Positions 6,210 through 13,600 are shown, counted from the stretch's first letter. The stretch: DNA of 14,483 bases from Alphaproteobacteria bacterium CG11_big_fil_rev_8_21_14_0_20_44_7 (GCA_002787615.1 PCXJ01000043.1:9365-23847), one strand, 5' to 3'. Numbers and translations are program-made. Notes: generated from the letters alone by a model not told the origin.

Positions 6210-9200
6210 CTATACGTCGTTTTTTTCCTCAGCTAGCGTTCCCAGCGAAGTTGCTTTTAGCCTGTCCTTATATTTGCCCAAAATGATTTTGGTAAAATCA
6301 ATGTTCAGAGTTGCAGCTAAATTCTTATAGTCTAAATCTTCTGTGTCTGTAATGAATCTGAAGCTATCAGCAAACGCGCTCTCCTTCATTAATTCGCTAT
6401 ATTCCAACTCAAGAGTTTTGAGCGCAGCCACATTGTCGGTTAGCTCATAAGCAATTGCGAGTTTTATAACATCTTCTTCGGTTTTATCCTTCACAAGCTT
6501 ATATGTCGAAATCATTTCCTGCCATTTCTTCTCTTGCCAGAAAATCTCTGCCCGATAACGATTAGCAACAGCCGGTTGCAAATCCACCAGCACTTGCATA
6601 GCTTCGGTTGTTCTACCCAGCTTAATCAGGCTTTCTACCGCCAGAATCTCTCTTTCATCCTTCAGATATTTGGGGATATTATCGCTCATACTATCTGCTA
6701 ATACTTTCAGCGCGGAATCAGCATCATTATTCATATATGACAGAATCGCGATGCGGGTCATTATTAACGCTTTCTCTTCAGGGTCTTTGGTTTTTTGGCT
6801 ATATTTACGCAAAACCTTGGTGGCTTCATGCAATAAATCCACCTCAACCAGCTTTTCGGCAAGCTCCAGCGTTATCATATCACCCTCTTCGCCCGTAGGT
6901 TTCAGCTCCTCAAATTCATAATAAAGTGACAAGGCCTCAAATGTTTTATCCTGCGAAGAAAACTCCTTCCCCAAAGCCATCTTATAGGTATCCTTCATCG
7001 CGTTGGATAATTCCGGATTCTCTGGATGGTCGGGATATGCGCTGATTGCCTCCTTATAAGCTCGCAATGCAGTGATATAATTTTTATTTTCCACCTCTAA
7101 TCCGGCAAAATCTTTGAGCAATTGATATTCAAAATTATCACCGCGCCAGACAACTCTCAGCTTATCAAGCAATTGCGCAGCTTCCTCCGTGCTTATGCGT
7201 GCCAACTTCAAATCTTGGCTTATCACTGCAAAGTGGGAACGGGCGCGAGATAACCTATCACTATCCCTTTTTATGACTTTTTGCCATAATTCACGGGCGC
7301 GGGCACGCTTCCCCTCTTTTTCATAAATAGCGGCTTGTAGATACATTTTATAACTTTCTTCGGCATCGGAAATATAATCCGGATATTCATTTATATAATT
7401 CTGAGCTTCAGCAATCTCTCCTTCAACTATCCTCTTTTCAGTTATTGCACTCATAAGACTAGCTGCAATATCCGTGGGATAATTTTCTAAATTTGCAGGT
7501 AATTTAAAATCTGATGGAAACTCCAGAAATTGCAAATTTTGCGGAGCTGTACGGGTTAGCATAAAATCCGAAGCCAAGCGCCATAGCTCCAACTCGTTAT
7601 AATCCTCTTCCGGAGCAACACTTAGCTTATTAAAGCTCTCCAGAGCCTCTTCATATCTGCCAGCCATAAAATAACCCGCGCCAGTTAAAAAACCTGCATC
7701 AAAACCCGGCATATCTTTGAGAGTTAGCGCCGACTCAATATATAGTTTCTGCATGAATAATAAACGGCCAAGCTTATAATTATCCTCTCTGATGAACTTG
7801 CTTTGCAGCTTTTTGAACTCCTCGGCATCAATAGCTCCCCATTTGGCAAAGGCAAAGATAGGTTGCTTCACCTCAATTTCTGCATCTTCTTCAATTGCTG
7901 CAATTTTCTGCTCTTCCTGAACACGATATACTCTAAGTTCATCATTCACTATCTTGGCCTCAGGAAGCCCGACAATCGGATTTATCACCGCTCCCTGCAC
8001 GGTTTTTTCCAGAATAATATCCTTATAAACCTCGCGCTTACCCACTCCAACTGCCGCTTCTTTTAACGGCACTACCAGAATATTCTCACCTAAGAAATCA
8101 TCCTTAATAGTAATAACCTCGCTCGGCTCAGCAAGCTTGATTGAATTATAATCACGAAGCTCAGAGTTAATCAGGGATTTCGCCAGCTTATATTCGGATT
8201 TCTGTGCAAATTCAATTTCCCAGCTATTATCGGTTTTCTTCACGCTGGCATTCGTCCTTTTTTTCAAAGGTAGCTTATAAATTAGTGAGCCGGATTCATT
8301 CTCCACCTTCTCAATATCGGAAAAAATATCCGACTCACTAACAGGGGGGGTAGTCACATCTTTTTTCGTATCAGCCACAATCCAATAGAATCCTTGCCTT
8401 TCAAACACCGCAACTGAAATATCTTCTTCAAAATTCAGGGTAAATTTTTCCACACCATCTGCTTTGGAGAAATCTATATAATCCGCCGCCGTCGGCTGGG
8501 AAATAGGTTTTTCGGCAGGTTTAACCGCTTCCATTTTGGGTGGCTCAACCACTTTCTCTACTTCTGCGACCTCGGCTTCTTTTGGATTCTTGGCGGCTTC
8601 TGCTTTTTTCTTCTCCGCCTCTTCTTTGGCCTTTAATGCAGCAACATCAATCTTACTATCCAAGTATAAACGGCGAGAGTTCTGGCTAACATTAACTTCA
8701 ACACCCGCTTTTTTTGTAACTGTTAAAATCAGATTTCCATATTTATCAGAATCCTCTTTAATATTCAGAAAGCTCTCCTTGAATTTATCAGGAATTTCCG
8801 GCGCTTCATAATCTACCGGCGAAGAAAAAACAAATACCAGCTTTTCTCCCTCATTCTTCTGCGTCATTTGTGGCCGACTGTTAAATGTAAAAGTTAGCCT
8901 CTGCCCATCTTGTCGGCTAGAAAACCAAGTAGTAGCCTTATGCGCTGATTTTGAAGCTTTGTTTTCCTGCCTTTCATGCCTTGCCGCTTCTTTGGCTTTT
9001 TGTATCTCTTGGCTAAATGACGGATTGGAGCTTTCTCCGGCAGCAGGCTCAGCATTAATCTCTTCCACCAAAGGAATGAGATTTAATTCCGCTTGCTCAA
9101 TTTCTTCGGACGGCAGCCTATTGAGATATTTACTATTCTCAACAGAAACCCCGCTCCTTGCCCTCTGAAGCGCTTCCAAAACCGCAATATTAGGGTCTAT

Positions 9201-9263
9201 TTCCGCCGAAGATGCAGGAGTTAGTGAAGTAGTAACCAAAAAAGCTAGAATTATTTTTCTCAT
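6210..9263 (-). CDS. Large exported TPR-like solenoid protein with N-terminal β domains
   Basis: I choose the ATG at 9263 because it begins a clean signal peptide (MRKIILAFLVTTSLTPASSA, likely cut after residue 20). An upstream in-frame ATG at 9296 would add 11 polar residues in front of it. The mature protein has a helical acidic start and a β-rich AMIN-like stretch at about 110-205. A Lys/Glu/Ala-rich linker follows at about 208-255, then a second β-rich part at about 260-355. From about 475 to the end is a long run of amphipathic helix pairs resembling tetratricopeptide repeats, for example around 530-547 and 730-745. No enzyme motif is seen. Such proteins are usually periplasmic scaffolds; any link to septal peptidoglycan through the AMIN-like part is a guess. 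A C7 tract lies at 8344-8350. It precedes the lipoprotein gene by 65 bp and is divergent from ileS. Confidence 0.75.
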   Translation of the reverse strand: MRKIILAFLVTTSLTPASSAEIDPNIAVLEALQRARSGVSVENSKYLNRLPSEEIEQAELNLIPLVEEINAEPAAGESSNPSFSQEIQKAKEAARHERQENKASKSAHKATTWFSSRQDGQRLTFTFNSRPQMTQKNEGEKLVFVFSSPVDYEAPEIPDKFKESFLNIKEDSDKYGNLILTVTKKAGVEVNVSQNSRRLYLDSKIDVAALKAKEEAEKKKAEAAKNPKEAEVAEVEKVVEPPKMEAVKPAEKPISQPTAADYIDFSKADGVEKFTLNFEEDISVAVFERQGFYWIVADTKKDVTTPPVSESDIFSDIEKVENESGSLIYKLPLKKRTNASVKKTDNSWEIEFAQKSEYKLAKSLINSELRDYNSIKLAEPSEVITIKDDFLGENILVVPLKEAAVGVGKREVYKDIILEKTVQGAVINPIVGLPEAKIVNDELRVYRVQEEQKIAAIEEDAEIEVKQPIFAFAKWGAIDAEEFKKLQSKFIREDNYKLGRLLFMQKLYIESALTLKDMPGFDAGFLTGAGYFMAGRYEEALESFNKLSVAPEEDYNELELWRLASDFMLTRTAPQNLQFLEFPSDFKLPANLENYPTDIAASLMSAITEKRIVEGEIAEAQNYINEYPDYISDAEESYKMYLQAAIYEKEGKRARARELWQKVIKRDSDRLSRARSHFAVISQDLKLARISTEEAAQLLDKLRVVWRGDNFEYQLLKDFAGLEVENKNYITALRAYKEAISAYPDHPENPELSNAMKDTYKMALGKEFSSQDKTFEALSLYYEFEELKPTGEEGDMITLELAEKLVEVDLLHEATKVLRKYSQKTKDPEEKALIMTRIAILSYMNNDADSALKVLADSMSDNIPKYLKDEREILAVESLIKLGRTTEAMQVLVDLQPAVANRYRAEIFWQEKKWQEMISTYKLVKDKTEEDVIKLAIAYELTDNVAALKTLELEYSELMKESAFADSFRFITDTEDLDYKNLAATLNIDFTKIILGKYKDRLKATSLGTLAEEKNDV

Positions 9264-9285
9264 AATGCTATTCCATATCCCTAAT

Positions 9286-9314
9286 TTACTACACACTAGT
9301 TAAAAAATCGTTAA
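9286..9314 (-). promoter_or_regulatory. Possible promoter of the solenoid-protein gene
   Basis: On the minus strand TTAACG (9309-9314) and TAGTAA (9286-9291) are 17 bp apart, 22 nt before the ATG at 9263. The hexamers match the consensus only moderately. The 73-bp divergent gap must also hold the ileS promoter, for which I see no convincing pair of boxes. Confidence 0.35.
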
Positions 9315-9336
9315 CGCTAGGAAAATATTGCCTACC

Positions 9337-12300
9337 ATGGAAGAAAAACAGAAATACTATGCCGAGGTCAATCCAAACCCCGATTTTGCAAAGATAGAAG
9401 AAGATATTTTATCTTTCTGGGCAGAAAATGACACATTTAAGCGCTCAATCGCCGCCCGCAACGGTGCAGAGGAGTTTGTTTTTTACGATGGCCCCCCATT
9501 CGCAAACGGCTTGCCGCATTATGGGCATTTGCTCACCGGCTATGTAAAAGATGTTTTTGCACGCTATCAAACGCAATTAGGCAAAAAAGTTGAACGTAAT
9601 TTTGGCTGGGATTGCCACGGCCTCCCCGCAGAAATGGGCGCAGAAAAGGATTTGGGAATTTCCGGACGCGCGGCAATCATGGATTTCGGCATTGATAAAT
9701 TCAACGATAAATGCCGCACCGATGTCATGAAATATGCTGGCGAATGGGAAAAATACGTCAACCGTCAGGCGCGCTGGGTGGATTTTGAGAATGACTATAA
9801 AACCATGGATAAAAGCTTCATGGAAAGCGTGATGTGGGCGTTTAATGAGCTTTACAATAAAGGCTTGGTATATGAAGCCATGCGCGTGATGCCATATAGC
9901 TGGGCGGCAGAAACGCCGTTGAGCAATTTTGAAACGAAGCTGGATAACGCCTATCGAGAGCGAGCAGATAAGGCGGTTACGGTGGCTTTTGAGTTGGAGG
10001 ATGGGCGCAAAATTTTAGCTTGGACTACAACCCCTTGGACGCTACCAAGCAATTTGGCTCTGGCTGTTAAGGCTGATATGGATTATGTTGTCATCCCGTC
10101 GAATGACGGGATCCAGCCTGAATATATCATAGCTAAATCTGCTTTAGGCGCTTACGCTAAAGAGCTAGGCATTGATGCAAACCAGACCCCGCAACAAGTG
10201 CGGGGTGACAGCTTAGTGAGTTTAACCTACAAACCCCTATTCCCATATTTCGCCGACCAACCCAACGCATTCAAAATTATCGAGGGCGACTTTATCGAAG
10301 AAGGCTCTGGCACAGGCATCGTCCACATCGCCCCCGGTTTTGGTGAGGAAGATTTTGAAGCTGCTAAGAAAGCCGGAATAGAACTTGTTTGCCCTGTTGA
10401 CTCAGCAGGTAAATTCACCGCCGAAGTAAGCTCCCCCCTTGAGGGGGAGCAGCAGAGCGCTCGCGCGATGCGTGGGGGGTATAACCCTAAACTCACACAA
10501 TACGCACAAGAAATGCGTAAAGACCCAACCGATCAAGAAAATAAACTTTGGTACAAACTAAAAGGCGAGCAAATATCTGGCTATAAATTTCGCAGGCAGC
10601 AGCCTATCGGAAACTTCATTGTCGATTTTTATAATAGCGAAAAAAACATTATCATTGAAGTTGATGGCGGGCAGCATAATGCTAGTGAATGTGACAAAAA
10701 ACGTGATGCTATATTAAATGACATTGGCTACAAAGTTTTGCGTTTTTGGAATAATGAAATTGATGGGAATTTGGATGGAGTTTTGCAGAAAATTTCTGAA
10801 GAACTTGAAAATACCCCCCACCAAAATTCTACGAATTTTGACTCCCCCTCAAGGGTGGAGTTGCCGGATTTGGTTGGCTTAAACGTATTCGATGCTAACG
10901 AACCTATCATCAAATACCTCAAAGACACAGGCAGCCTCATCAAGCAAGAGCAATATCTCCACAATTACCCGCATTGCTGGCGTACGGATGAGCCGCTGAT
11001 TTATAAAGCTATGCCGTCTTGGTATGTTAAAGTTACCAATTTCAAAGACCGTATGGTTGAGCTTAACAAAGGCATCAACTGGCAACCCGAACATATACGT
11101 GACGGCTTGTTTGGCAAATGGCTTGCAAATGCGCATGATTGGTCAATTTCGCGCAATCGCTTTTGGGGTGCACCAATTCCAATTTGGCGCTCACCATCTG
11201 GCAAATTATTATGCTTTGGTTCAATCAAAGAACTTGAAGAAGCCTCAGGGCAAGAAGTTAAAGATTTGCATCGCCCATATATTGACGAAATAACCATAGA
11301 AAAAGACGGCGAAATATACACACGTGTTGAAGATGTTCTAGATTGCTGGTTTGAGAGCGGCTCAATGCCGTTTGCATCACAGGGCAAATGCGAGAAGCCC
11401 GACCGCTTCCCCGCAGATTTCATCGTGGAATACACCGCTCAAACTCGTGGCTGGTTTTATACTATGATGATTCTTTCAACTGCGCTTTTCGATGAAGCCC
11501 CATTCAAAAACTGCATCTGCCACGGCGTGGTTTTAGGCGAGCCAGAAAAAGACCCAAGCACCGGCAAAATGGTGAAGCAAAAACTCTCCAAAAGCAAAAA
11601 GAACTATCCTGACCCGCTGCTATTATTCAACGAATATGGATCCGATGCGCTGCGCTGGTTTATGCTTTCAAGCCCCATCATGCGCGGCGGTGAGCTGGAA
11701 ATTGACAAGGAAGGCAAATTCATCCGCGACATAATCCGCCTATATATCAAACCAATCTGGAATGCGTATAACTTCTTTGTGCTATATGCAAATGCGGATG
11801 GGGTGAAGGCGGAGGAAAGCACTTCTAGCGAGAATTTGATGGATAAATATATCCTCGCAAAATGCGCCGATGCCGTTGAGAAAATCAAAACCAGCATGGA
11901 TAGCTTTGATACCCCAAGTGCCTATGAAGCAATCGAACAATTTTTTGAAGTGCTAAATAACTGGTATATCCGCCGCAGCAAAGATCGCTTCTGGAAGAAG
12001 GAAAAAGATGCGGATAAGCAGGATGCGTATAATACGTTATACACCGTGCTGGTGAATATGTGCCGCGCCGCTGCCTCATTGCTTCCACTCGTCACTGAAG
12101 AAATGTACAAGACCCTAACAGGCGAGGAATCAGTTCACCTAACCGATTTTCCAACCATTCAACCATTCAACCACTCAACCACTCAACTTACGGCAGACAT
12201 GGACAGAGTTCGTGATTTATGCAACGCAGCACTATCCGTTAGAAGTGCCCAAAACATAAGAGTTAGACAACCTTTAGCAGAACTTTATTATGGCGGTGCG

Positions 12301-12888
12301 CAGTTTAAAAGAATGGAAAGCTATATTGATATAATTAGTGAAGAATTAAATGTAAAAAAAGTAATTGTTAAATCTGGTGTAAGTAATGTTGCTGATTTTA
12401 AACTCAAAATCAACTTCCCAATCCTAGGCAAACGTTTGCCGGAGAAAATGAAGCAGATTATCCCCGCCTCGAAAAAAGGTGAATGGAAAAAATTGGATAA
12501 TGGCAATATTGAAATCTTGGGTGAGGAATTAACCTCGGAAGAATGTTCACTTCTGCTTGAACCAAAAAACCCGCAAAACTCCGCGCCGCTTTCTAGCAAT
12601 GATGCGCTGGTGGTTTTAGATTTGGAGCTAACTCCGGAATTAATCTCCGAAGGCTTAGCCCGCGATATCATCCGCATGGTGCAACAAGCACGCAAAGATG
12701 CTGACCTTAACATCACCGATAAAATCCATCTAACCATTGAGACTGAGGCGAATGTGTCAGACTTCACAGATTACATAGCCGAGCAAACTTTGGCGCAGAA
12801 AATTGAGCTGGGCGCAGCAACGGGCAAGCATATTTTTGAAAACAAGCTGGATGATAAACCCATCAAAATCGGGTTTAATGTGGTTTAG
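9337..12888 (+). CDS. ileS: Isoleucyl-tRNA synthetase (IleS2 type) with an in-frame DUF559 nuclease insert
   Basis: IleRS charges tRNA-Ile with isoleucine and edits valine. The ATG at 9337 is preferred over an in-frame TTG at 9328: AGGAAA (9319-9324) would be only 3 nt from the TTG, and VNPNPDFAKIEEDI is the usual N-terminus. The 1183 residues contain the HIGH-type motif HYGH (61-64) in DGPPFANGLPHYGH, the editing motif WTTTPWTLPSN (229-239), HIAPGFGEED with H330 and D339, PHCWRTDEPLIYK, the KMSKS loop KLSKS (749-753) and the anticodon-binding domain. The motif forms match the eukaryote-like IleS2 branch, often mupirocin-tolerant; that phenotype is not shown. Residues about 365-509 are foreign: a complete DUF559 module between KFTAEV and PDLVGLNVFDAN. 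Without it the length is about 1040, normal for the type. Two small palindromes and an octamer repeat are also translated. No frame is broken. Confidence 0.97.
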   Translation: MEEKQKYYAEVNPNPDFAKIEEDILSFWAENDTFKRSIAARNGAEEFVFYDGPPFANGLPHYGHLLTGYVKDVFARYQTQLGKKVERNFGWDCHGLPAEMGAEKDLGISGRAAIMDFGIDKFNDKCRTDVMKYAGEWEKYVNRQARWVDFENDYKTMDKSFMESVMWAFNELYNKGLVYEAMRVMPYSWAAETPLSNFETKLDNAYRERADKAVTVAFELEDGRKILAWTTTPWTLPSNLALAVKADMDYVVIPSNDGIQPEYIIAKSALGAYAKELGIDANQTPQQVRGDSLVSLTYKPLFPYFADQPNAFKIIEGDFIEEGSGTGIVHIAPGFGEEDFEAAKKAGIELVCPVDSAGKFTAEVSSPLEGEQQSARAMRGGYNPKLTQYAQEMRKDPTDQENKLWYKLKGEQISGYKFRRQQPIGNFIVDFYNSEKNIIIEVDGGQHNASECDKKRDAILNDIGYKVLRFWNNEIDGNLDGVLQKISEELENTPHQNSTNFDSPSRVELPDLVGLNVFDANEPIIKYLKDTGSLIKQEQYLHNYPHCWRTDEPLIYKAMPSWYVKVTNFKDRMVELNKGINWQPEHIRDGLFGKWLANAHDWSISRNRFWGAPIPIWRSPSGKLLCFGSIKELEEASGQEVKDLHRPYIDEITIEKDGEIYTRVEDVLDCWFESGSMPFASQGKCEKPDRFPADFIVEYTAQTRGWFYTMMILSTALFDEAPFKNCICHGVVLGEPEKDPSTGKMVKQKLSKSKKNYPDPLLLFNEYGSDALRWFMLSSPIMRGGELEIDKEGKFIRDIIRLYIKPIWNAYNFFVLYANADGVKAEESTSSENLMDKYILAKCADAVEKIKTSMDSFDTPSAYEAIEQFFEVLNNWYIRRSKDRFWKKEKDADKQDAYNTLYTVLVNMCRAAASLLPLVTEEMYKTLTGEESVHLTDFPTIQPFNHSTTQLTADMDRVRDLCNAALSVRSAQNIRVRQPLAELYYGGAQFKRMESYIDIISEELNVKKVIVKSGVSNVADFKLKINFPILGKRLPEKMKQIIPASKKGEWKKLDNGNIEILGEELTSEECSLLLEPKNPQNSAPLSSNDALVVLDLELTPELISEGLARDIIRMVQQARKDADLNITDKIHLTIETEANVSDFTDYIAEQTLAQKIELGAATGKHIFENKLDDKPIKIGFNVV
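10089..10116 (+). repeat. In-frame palindromic element inside ileS (copy 1)
   Basis: ATCCCGTC (10093-10100) pairs with GACGGGAT (10105-10112) around GAAT, within the frame TGTCATCCCG...CGGGATCCAG. This is the format of a palindromic repeat common in alphaproteobacterial genomes. It is translated as roughly VIPSNDGIQ in the CP1 editing domain, where IleRS sequences vary. Copy 2 lies 65 bp away in the opposite orientation. Confidence 0.65.
10182..10210 (-). repeat. In-frame palindromic element inside ileS (copy 2, inverted)
   Basis: ACCCCGCA (10186-10193) pairs with TGCGGGGT (10199-10206) around ACAAG. Read on the minus strand it has the form TGTCACCCCG...CGGGGTCTGG, the same family format as copy 1 but with different stem bases. 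It is translated as roughly QTPQQVRGD between KELGIDAN and SLVSLTYKPLF. Confidence 0.65.
10431..10482 (+). repeat. Left inverted repeat of the DUF559 element
   Basis: A terminal hairpin CTCCCCC/GGGGGAG (10431-10437 with 10443-10449, loop CTTGA) is followed by a variable GC-rich palindromic stretch containing GAGCGCTC (10455-10462) and ends in TGGGGGGTAT (10473-10482). The order and outer sequences match the reverse complement of the right end. Confidence 0.8.
10811..10860 (-). repeat. Right inverted repeat of the DUF559 element
   Basis: Read on the minus strand it begins with CTCCACCCTTGAGGGGGAG, one mismatch from the left end. A perfect hairpin CAAAATTC/GAATTTTG follows (10822-10829 with 10833-10840), and it closes with TGGGGGGTAT. 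The outer blocks are conserved between the two ends while the inner hairpin differs completely in sequence but not in form. Confidence 0.8.
12153..12188 (+). repeat. Octamer tandem repeat (AACCAYTC, four copies) within ileS
   Basis: Two copies of AACCATTC are followed by two of AACCACTC and a partial AACT. It is translated as TIQPFNHSTTQL (residues 940-951) between HLTDFP and the DMDRVRDLC helix. Because the unit is 8 bp, gain or loss of one copy would shift the reading frame of this essential gene. Confidence 0.85.
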
Positions 12889-12897
12889 CCTCTTAGC

Positions 12898-12936
12898 TGT
12901 CATTCCCTGAATCATTAAATGATTCTAGGGGAATCC
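12898..12936 (+). repeat. Intergenic palindromic repeat, copy A
   Basis: The unit has the form TGTCATTCCCTGAATCATT...GGGGAATCC, with inner arms GAATCATT and AATGATTC and outer ATTCCC/GGGAAT. It begins 9 bp after the ileS stop. It forms a head-to-head pair with copy B and may act as an mRNA 3'-end hairpin for ileS, although there is no T-run to make it an intrinsic terminator. Confidence 0.75.
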
Positions 12937-12947
12937 GTTTCGAGATA

Positions 12948-12985
12948 GATTGCCCTAGAATTGCTTGCGCAATTCAGGCAATGAC
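12948..12985 (-). repeat. Intergenic palindromic repeat, copy B (inverted)
   Basis: Read on the minus strand it aligns with copy A: GTCATTGCCTGAATTGC...GGGCAATC, with inner arms GAATTGC/GCAATTC (loop GCAA on that strand) and outer ATTGCC/GGCAAT. Differences from copy A are compensated on the opposite arm. It ends 14 bp before the trpG start codon. Confidence 0.75.
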
Positions 12986-12999
12986 GATATTCTGCACCA

Positions 13000-13554
13000 A
13001 TGATACTCTTGATAGACAATTACGACAGCTTCACCTACAACCTAGTGCATTACTTGGCAGACATTGATGCTGAGTGTGAGGTACGCCGTAATGATGCGCT
13101 AACGCCCGATGAAGCACTTAAGTATGATGCGATAATAATCTCCCCCGGCCCGTGCGACCCAGATAAGGCAGGAATTTGCCTAGATGTTATCAAACAAAAT
13201 CAATCCACCCCCATTTTGGGCGTGTGTTTGGGACATGAAGCAATTGGTCAGGCCTATGGCGGCAAAATCATCCGCACTCACCCAATGCATGGCAAAACCT
13301 CAAAAATCACCCATGGCGGCAAAGGGCTTTTTGCTGGTATCCCTTCGCCATTTACGGCAACGCGCTATCACTCGCTAATTGTTGAGCGTGAGTCATTGCC
13401 CGATTGCCTCGAAATCACTGCCGAAACTGAGGATGGCATCATAATGGGATTGCAACATAAGGATTTACCGATTCATGGTGTGCAATTCCACCCCGAATCA
13501 ATCGCCAGCGAGCATGGTCATGAGATTTTGCGCAATTTTGTGAATTCGATATAA
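13000..13554 (+). CDS. trpG: Class I glutamine amidotransferase, anthranilate/aminodeoxychorismate synthase component II
   Basis: The 184-residue protein supplies ammonia from glutamine to a chorismate-using partner (TrpE for tryptophan, PabB for folate). Motifs are NYDSFTYNLVHYL at the N-terminus, the oxyanion strand ISPGPCDPD (47-55), the nucleophile C76 in GVCLGHE, HGKTSKI at 97-103, and H164 with E166 in VQFHPESI. All three catalytic residues are present and the length is typical. TrpG and PabA cannot be separated by sequence alone, and many bacteria use one protein for both. No TrpE/PabB lies within the window, and the neighbours are unrelated. No Shine-Dalgarno sequence precedes the ATG; instead a pair of palindromes ends 14 bp upstream, so transcription and translation may depend on read-through from ileS or on a promoter I do not see. 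Confidence 0.93.
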   Translation: MILLIDNYDSFTYNLVHYLADIDAECEVRRNDALTPDEALKYDAIIISPGPCDPDKAGICLDVIKQNQSTPILGVCLGHEAIGQAYGGKIIRTHPMHGKTSKITHGGKGLFAGIPSPFTATRYHSLIVERESLPDCLEITAETEDGIIMGLQHKDLPIHGVQFHPESIASEHGHEILRNFVNSI

Positions 13555-13600
13555 ATATCCCGCTAACCATTTGTAAACCTTTTTGGATTAAGCTATCAGC

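Larger units (their letters stand above)
10431..10860 (+). mobile_element. DUF559 (PD-(D/E)XK-like nuclease) element with structured inverted-repeat ends
   Basis: The unit has two inverted ends of about 50 bp around a DUF559 core. The core (IleRS residues about 382-491) shows the family pattern: T398-x-x-E401 then LW, FRRQ (418-421), IVDF with D430, IEVDGGQH with E441, D443 and H447, and GYKVLRFWNNEI. The expected nuclease acidic residues are therefore intact; DUF559 relates to Vsr-like and restriction-type endonuclease folds. Insert length is a multiple of three (432 or 435 bp, depending on the exact join), and neither end carries a stop in the ileS frame. The core is AT-richer than its GC-rich ends. 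I see no transposase and no clear target duplication. How it moves is unknown; mobility is inferred from its foreign position and symmetrical ends. It could alternatively be a fixed domain. Confidence 0.85.

Noticed and set aside
9264..9296. Longer start for the solenoid protein at 9296
   Set aside because: It would put 11 polar residues in front of a clean signal peptide that begins at the ATG at 9263.
9328..9336. TTG start for ileS at 9328
   Set aside because: The AGGAAA motif would be only 3 nt away, and the ATG at 9337 gives the usual N-terminus of the family.
10142..10162. A third hairpin between the two small ileS palindromes (CTTTAG/CTAAAG arms with a bulge)
   Set aside because: It encodes ordinary IleRS sequence (ALGAYAKE) and has no family format, so it is probably chance.
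10429..10863. Intein interpretation of the ileS insert
   Set aside because: The insert begins with Ser but lacks intein blocks and the terminal His-Asn followed by Cys/Ser/Thr, and its ends are palindromic DNA repeats rather than splicing motifs.
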